Below are positions 57,898 to 64,000 of a DNA stretch of 64,000 bases, in pieces. How positions within the stretch are numbered: the stretch's first letter is position 1; every line of letters begins with the position of its first letter. The notes beneath the pieces are model-generated. The model saw only the letters and a list, made by a program, of their open reading frames with translations. It was not told where the DNA came from and did not search any database. The stretch comes from Chaetomium olivaceum (taxonomy: Eukaryota; Ascomycota; Sordariomycetes; Sordariales; Chaetomiaceae): positions 244,937 to 308,936 of the forward strand of contig JAYWVB010000041.1 in NCBI GenBank assembly GCA_039881045.1, given 5' to 3'. The position numbers were made by a program, and so were the translations under genes.

Positions 57898-59829
57898 TGG
57901 TGTTTGATAGTCGATAATGTAACTGTCGATGGCCCAAGCTAAAAGTTGAGCCTACCTTGTGCAAACGAAATGGGACGAGGGAAATGAAAAGGCTAACTGT
58001 GGCATTGAGAAAAGAGTTAGAAAAATAGCCACCGTCGCCGCACCATTAGATTTTAAGTTTCAAGATATTAGGTGTGGCTGCGATCAAGGTTAGACATCTG
58101 GCGTTCGCCTTCTCAATAGGTTTGGTTGAAGTAAGTACCGCGAAATGGAACTCTAGCAGATCAAAAACCAACCTTTGACCCGGGAACTGTGCGATGGAAC
58201 GATGCGGAAGTGCGTAGATGGCAGTTATTCCGAAGCTGGTGGAAGAAAAGAAGAAGAAGAAAGGGATTAATTGCGCAAGATTGAGGCAATAGCGGGCGAA
58301 AAATATGGCAATATCTTTCTTCGCCGTCTCGTATGTTTCTGGGAACAGTGCGTGTGCGGGTCTACGCAGCTACTGCTAGTTTTTGGCCAAAAGTAAAGTG
58401 CAACAGCCCTGGAGTGCCTATTCTTTTGAACAGGGAATAGGGAGACGGTCGAGTTTGTTTGTGTTTGATATATGGCAAGAACCACTCCAGTTGAAGCCGA
58501 AACTATATGTTTTGAAAAGTCTTCGAGACACATAGAGCAACGATGTGAAATCTGATGGAAGGAGGGCAATGGTAGGGCCCAGAAAGTACCTACTTATCAA
58601 GGTTAACAAGTTTCTTATGAAAAACGGCTACCGAAAGCGCACTAGAAGCGAAAGCGAGTGACGGTATTCCGAAGTAGGTAGGTGGCCGGAATCCGTGTAC
58701 ACAGAAACAAAGTGATAAATTTGGCAGTCGACGTTGGAAGCTCGTGTCCTTGCGAGTTCTGGGCCTATTGCGTTCAGACAAGGTGAAATATATCTCTAGA
58801 CGTCAACGACCCCGGTTTCGTCCGGGCCTACGTACGTAGTACCCCAGATCATGTTTTAGATATCTCTACAGCATAAACACACGAAAGCCATCAAAGCGCC
58901 CCTGCATGGTTATTATTTCTCTGCTATCCGTTTGCAGCAGCCGGCGCCGGGTACCATACCCCGTCTCTTTGCTTGTAGTCGCCGTTGTTGCGCCGTTGTC
59001 ACACATGACTGGGCCTTTTGTGTATATTTACATACATACTCTGGAGCAGTTTCCAACTGCGTGGGGAAGTTTAATGCTTGTTTTGCCTCCTTGGTGTTCT
59101 GCACGCCCGTCTGAAGTGGTCACAAAAACCGGGCCAATCTGCATCCTTTATATACCGGGCAGATAGGGGTGACCCAGCTGCAACACCGTCCATAACCCCA
59201 CCACCCTCTGGCTAAAAAAGCCGGACTTGGAAGAGAACAAGAAATTCGGAAAAGGCAAAAAACGTGGGAGGAAAGCAAGCCGGGGGAAAGAGATGAAGTG
59301 AAGGAAATGGAGTAGAATAAAAAGTAGATGAGTAAACATATACCATTTGGGCTTGCGAATGGGTTTTGTTTCGTTTTCATAACATCTCTATGTATGTACA
59401 AGTACACTGTTGGGGCTTGGCTCCTTTTACCCATGAGGGTGCCCACCCTAAGAATAGTTCTAGGGGTTGTTGGTTTCACCTCTTGATTAACACAATGTCG
59501 ACGGGAACACTGTCAGCATTTGTTCCTCTGATTGGTCGATGCGACAGCTTCAATCCGTTAGTCAGGGGTCAGCGAGGCAATCAGCTGCAGTGCCGTGCAG
59601 GAGCAAGGACCCATTTTATTTTGATCCCAGCCCTGTTTCACGATAAGTTGGAGTCCTTCCCGGGCACCCAGGAACTGCTTCAGCCGGGCATTACCTTCAA
59701 CCTTCCCTTCCTCACTAATCGGTGATCCGCCGGTTCAATTGGCCAGCATTGCCCGGTATCCGTAAGCGCCGGAGCAATTGAGAGAATCGAGAAACGTCTT
59801 GGCGCTCTAGTCGGCACCATTACCTCGAG
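57898..59829. other. Divergent spacer between SNF2 gene and CorA gene
   Basis: 1.9 kb without a supported gene; short open frames have no recognisable features. Confidence 0.5.
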
Positions 59830-61987
59830 ATGGCCAGCGAAGACGTCGGAGAGGGGACGGACCCGTTTCCCCGTGACTTCGCGATCCCATTGGCGCCACC
59901 TTCCGCGGCGCTACTTCCGACTACCGCGCATGATGCGGAAGCTTCAATTGGCAGCGGCGGCCGAGGAAACTCACAGGTGCACTATCCGCCCAGCATTGAC
60001 ACTGGTCTTGCAAGCACAGCGCGGTTGGGCTCGACCGGGGGCTCCGCGAAAGCTCCCCTCGGCCGCTCCGATACCGAAGCCGCACTGAGTCCCGGCATGC
60101 GGCGTCGCCCAACCCGGGCTATGACCTTTAAAACGGTGGATGACTTCGATGACTTCACCGTCCCCCGTGGCTGGCATCGTATGTCCAGTCCAGAACCCCA
60201 CTTGCTCCCCAAGCTTCCGCCCGCTTTCTCCTGCTTGTGTGCCGTACTGACCGCCACCTCCGTATAGCCGGCGCCGAACCAGGTGTGGATCCGAGCAAAC
60301 CGGACGGCGGCCATGCTTCCATGGCAACACTGAGCGCTCCCTGCGAGATTACCGTCGTCGACTTTTCCGGAGACCGCCTAACCCTCCAGAGGCTGGACAA
60401 TAAGACCCTGACGGCATTTTTGACCCTGCCGCAACCCGAATGGGCCAGGTGCCGCTGGATCAATGTCAATGGTCTTAGCTGGGATGTTATCCAAGCCCTG
60501 GGCCGGCACAAAAACCTTCACCGGCTGGCGATCGAGGATATGATGAACACAAAGAACAGGACAAAGGCAGAATGGTATGTAGAGGAGCAGGAATGCCTCG
60601 AAGGTGAATATTACGGCGGCTAACCGCCCGCAGGTTCCCCACACATGCTTTTATCGTCTTGACCCTTCAGAAACTGGTCCATTTATACGAACCGGAAAGC
60701 GAGGATTCCGATTCGGAGTCTGAAGATGATGCTACGAGCCGGAAGAGCGTGTTGAGCAAGCGGAGCGCGAGGTCTCCGAAACGGATACTGCGGCGCTTGA
60801 AGAGGACGTTTCGCCGGAAACCTAACAACCCTGGAGAAAAAGCCCCGAGTACTGGCAGGTCATCCATTCCTGGAAGTACCGGAATCTATTCAAGACCTCA
60901 ACCCACTGGCTTTTCCGAAGTTTTAGATATCAGCCAACTGCGCACACTGCAGCGCTATCATGCTTCGCCGAACGACCCACGGACAAAGTACATGGAAAAG
61001 CATTCTGCCCTATCCCCAAGGAACCTGGCTGTGGCTTGCGAGCAGGTGTCAATGTTCCTCACCAACGACAACTGCATTCTTAGCTTCTTTGAACAATCGG
61101 CGCATGATATCGAGGCGCCCATCGTCCGACGGCTTCAGACCAATGACACTATCATCAGGCAGTAAGTCACTGTGATCACCTTCCTGCTCCCTCCGTGGGG
61201 CTGACCGCTGACGCTCTGCTGTGCAAGATCATGCGATGCTTCCTTAGTTGGGCAAGCCATTATGGACGCAATAATCGATTTGGCGATTCCAGTCACCGCC
61301 TGCTACGACGACGTGATAGGTGACCTTGAACTGGACGTTCTCAACCGGCCCAATATCGGGCATACCAAGAGCCTTTATATCCTCATCTCTGAGATCAACA
61401 AAGTCCTGTCTTTCATCAGCCCCATCACGACACTCATCAATACCTTGCGTGATCACGTAGCTAAGGTGTCCCCGGATGTGGTCATGACGCATCTGCTAGA
61501 CCCGAACCACGGTGTGATCATCACGCCCATGACTTACACCTATCTTGGGGATGTGCTCGACCATTGTGTGCTGATAACCGAGACGCTTAACCAGCTCAAA
61601 GGCTCGGCCGACGGCATGATTGGGCTCATTTTAATACTCTATCAGCCTACCAAAACGAGTCTATGAGGCAGCTAACCGTCGCGACCATCATCTTCTTACC
61701 CCTTACGTTCCTAACTGGGTATTTTGGACAGAATTTTGAGCCGTTTGACGTCTTGAGCGAGGACATCAGCTATTTGTACGCATTGTTCCCTTGCAGTTGA
61801 GAGCATTCCACGCCCCAGATACTGACTGTCGAATAGCTGGAAGATTGCCGTTCCTTTAGTTGTCTTCACCATTACCGCCTTGCTCTGGGGAGACATTCGC
61901 CAGTACTTCGGAGCCCTGCTCCAGCGGCGCTATATTGTACGCCTCAGGAAGGACCGCCCAAGAAAGCGGAATAGGCCCCGGCCATGA
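59830..61987 (+). CDS. CorA-type magnesium transporter (one frame break)
   Basis: Five exons (59830-60178, 60268-60574, 60634-61161, 61228-61775, 61837-61987). The long cytosolic N-terminal region is followed by two C-terminal membrane helices. The first ends in G-Y-F-G-Q-N-F-E, a variant (GQN) of the GMN selectivity motif; the second is I-A-V-P-L-V-V-F-T-I-T-A-L-L. A basic Arg-rich tail follows. An acidic S-E-S-E-D-D segment in exon 3 is typical of fungal plasma-membrane or vacuolar CorA-like proteins (Alr/Mnr group). Near 61629-61633 the frame is lost at a TTTT run: G-M-I-G-L-I continues as N-T-L-S-A-Y-Q-N-E-S-M-R-Q-L in the next frame, so one T seems missing. Introns are in phase. Confidence 0.85.
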
Positions 61988-63064
61988 GCATCAGTCGAGC
62001 AGAGTATCGGGCTCCCAGCTGCTGACATCGTCATGACTCCGGTTGCTTGATGCTGGGTGGCCAGCGAAGGTCTTAAGCTGGCTTGGCTGGCCGGCATCTA
62101 ACCATAACCTCGCGTCCCCCACCAGGGACCTTGAAGTTGTTGATACCCGTCCGTGTCGTCATTTCTGTTGAGGTTGGAAGAAACCGAAAGCGAGGCCATG
62201 TGGATTGTGTTACGGCAAACGACGTCAATATGAGGTCGTCGACAGGGCTACCGAAGGCAAACCCGTACCTTTCTTGGTTGGGTGAGCCGAGCTGCCGGCA
62301 AGGGCTCGCCGATGTGGGTCTATCCTAACCAATGCCGCGCCGATTGGGAGCTTATTTCGCCGTTTCAACCGCCCCGCAGTAAGCCGGGCGGGCCTGGTTT
62401 GCTACTTGGAGGGAGGGGTCGAATACGAGATGCTTGGCGGTCGATCACTTCCTCACCCCGCATCAACACCAGCCTCCATCCAGCGTTCGGGGTCAGGGCA
62501 GGGAGATGGCAGGCCTTCTCGGGCCCGGTACACAGACATTCCAGCGAGAAGAGGAAGCGCGTCCATGAGCGAGGCTCGTGTCACAGGACCAGGCCAGAGG
62601 CTAAATATGATGTGGCTGGTCGAAAGACCAATCAATGACTGCTGTGAACTGCGTTTATCCGCGAAGTGACTGACGTCTTCAGCACGAGTTACAGAGGTTT
62701 CTGGTCAAGCTGGGCAAGCCCTGTGCGCCTCCCCAAACTTGGAGCCGATATCCCGATCGCAAATATGGGGGCCCGAGAATACGAGATGCTGCAGGACGAT
62801 CGAGTGCCTGCAGCCATTGCCCCCCTTGTCGGTTATCAATGTGACTCGGGGGTGCTACACTGCCGTCAGTGTTGCGGACGGGCCCGTCACGATGGGAAAT
62901 CTGATGCCGTGGTTGTTTGTAGTATAAATTCGACCTCGATCCCATCATCATCCTCTCGAATGTATCTGGGCCATCGATATCCACACATTCCCAGTGAATA
63001 TCTCTTTGAAAACCGTTCTTGTCGCGGCCGTTAATTTAGACGACGAGTACACAAGACCCACAAC
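61988..63064. other. Intergenic spacer
   Basis: No gene supported between the CorA-type gene and the secreted protein gene. Confidence 0.5.
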
Positions 63065-63871
63065 ATGCCTCGGTTCACTTTGGCCGCTGCCGCCCTCGCC
63101 GGACTGGCGAGTGGTGTTTTGGGAGACCTCGAGACCTGCGGCCAGGCACAGTACGACCCGGCGCAGGTAAGTTGTGTCGCCCTTTCACAGCACAAGCACG
63201 TAAGACTAACCAAGGTTCGCATGGTAGTACGTCTGCGTGGGATAACCAATTTCTTTGCCCCATCACGGCAGGCGAGCCTCTGTCCAACTGCGCCGGCGCA
63301 TGCTACAGCAAGTTCATGTACTCATGCACCAATAACGTCCTGGCGCTTCTCCCGGCCACGGAGGCCCCTTTTACTCTCACCGTCGACAATCCCACCCTCC
63401 CCATCCACGGCAAGCCTGTCACCGCGGCCGGCCGGCACTGGTCTCTCGATGGCCAGACGAGCAGTTACTGCCCTGAGCAGGTTGGCGAGGCCTGCCCACC
63501 AGGTGACGAGACCGTCATTGTCTCCATCGGCGGGCGCGTATCCATGAGCGTCATGGTCCCCGGCGGCCAACAAGCCTACCTGGACCCGTTCTGGAACATG
63601 GGCTACACGCAGGCTCATTCGGCCGCCATCCCCGCTGGGAGTATCTCGGATGGCTTCGGCGCCTACGAGGGCGGCGGTTTCGTCAACCTCAATGGCAATG
63701 GCTGGGGCTGGGCTGCCTGCCCCGAGGGCCTCGGGCGGCGGCGGCGGCGAGGGTTGGAATTTGATCGCCCGGAATGAAACGAATGCGGAGAAGTACAACG
63801 AGTGTCACCGCATCAACTTGAAGATCAACTCGTTGCCCAGTGGCACCCTCGGTGCTTGGCAGTACACCTAG
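63065..63871 (+). CDS. Small secreted Cys-containing protein (two frame breaks)
   Basis: A signal peptide (M-P-R-F-T-L-A-A-A-A-L-A-G-L-A-S-G) starts the protein. A 61-base intron (63167-63227, with CTAAC branch site) precedes Y-V-C. The body shows F-L-C-P, C-A-G-A-C-Y-S-x-F-M-Y-S-C, then a beta-rich domain with S-M-S-V-M-V-P-G-G-Q-Q and G-G-F-V-N-L-N-G-N-G-W-G-W. The C-terminus reads N-E-T-N-A-E-K and L-P-S-G-T-L-G-A. It resembles a family of secreted ascomycete proteins of unknown function with a Cys-rich N-terminal module. Frame breaks occur at 63234-63238 (one extra G before W-D-N) and in the GGC repeat at 63733-63750 (one extra or two missing bases). Without correction the reading would end at 63777. 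Confidence 0.7.
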
Positions 63872-64000
63872 GGAAGAGGGACGACAGGAGATATAGCAGC
63901 TCTCAAGCGCTGTGCCGGGAAATGATATGTCCAGTGCACCTTCATTAATACAAGTTTAAGTTCGTAATTGGTTGGTTGTTCCACACACGTTCACTGGTGC
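63872..64000. other. Window end, 3' flank
   Basis: 3' untranslated region of the secreted protein gene; nothing else seen. Confidence 0.5.

Overview
The window is nuclear DNA of a filamentous ascomycete, most likely a Sordariomycete. The evidence is many short spliceosomal introns (mostly 50-125 bases, GT..AG with CTAAC-like branch points), ascomycete gene content (scytalone dehydratase, the ERMES subunit MDM10, a DUF2293 protein, a TauD/FMO pair) and moderately GC-rich genes in long non-coding spacers. No prokaryotic or viral gene was recognised.

Layout. 0-6.5 kb: a small unknown Cys-rich protein, a hemerythrin-like HHE protein and the repair ATPase RAD26/CSB. 6.5-16.7 kb: gene-poor, with only a Myb/SANT factor (11.4-12.4 kb) and a coding-like fragment near 15.5 kb. 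16.7-31 kb: core housekeeping block with PRP8, eIF3c, and divergent uS11 and uL30. The uL30 gene carries a probable intronic C/D snoRNA. 31-39.6 kb: mitochondrial ISA2, a secreted two-unit lectin-like protein, eS19, and an unusual fusion of ankyrin repeats to a putative nucleic-acid deaminase domain. 40.5-47.3 kb: a badly frame-broken ZIP metal transporter, MDM10, scytalone dehydratase, a tRNA-like hairpin-rich repeat element and a DUF2293 protein. 48.4-53.6 kb: three tailoring-type enzymes (FMO, TauD dioxygenase, O-methyltransferase). 54-64 kb: a RING-containing RAD5/RAD16-like SNF2 helicase, a CorA-type Mg transporter and a small secreted protein.

Two observations stand out. First, many conserved genes, including the essential PRP8 and eIF3c, carry isolated one-base frame breaks while the protein on each side is intact. 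This points to uncorrected indels in the assembly rather than real gene loss. The ZIP gene has about seven breaks and could be either. Second, the ankyrin-deaminase gene at 37.6-39.6 kb is the best candidate for an under-described activity: it has HxE and PCxxC zinc/catalytic motifs, each interrupted by an intron. The tRNA-like element at 45.9-46.2 kb, followed by four strong hairpins, is the best candidate for an unnamed repeat or structured RNA.

Gene models were built by eye from reading frames and splice sites. Exon ends may be off by a base or two, and starts are stated as uncertain where they are.
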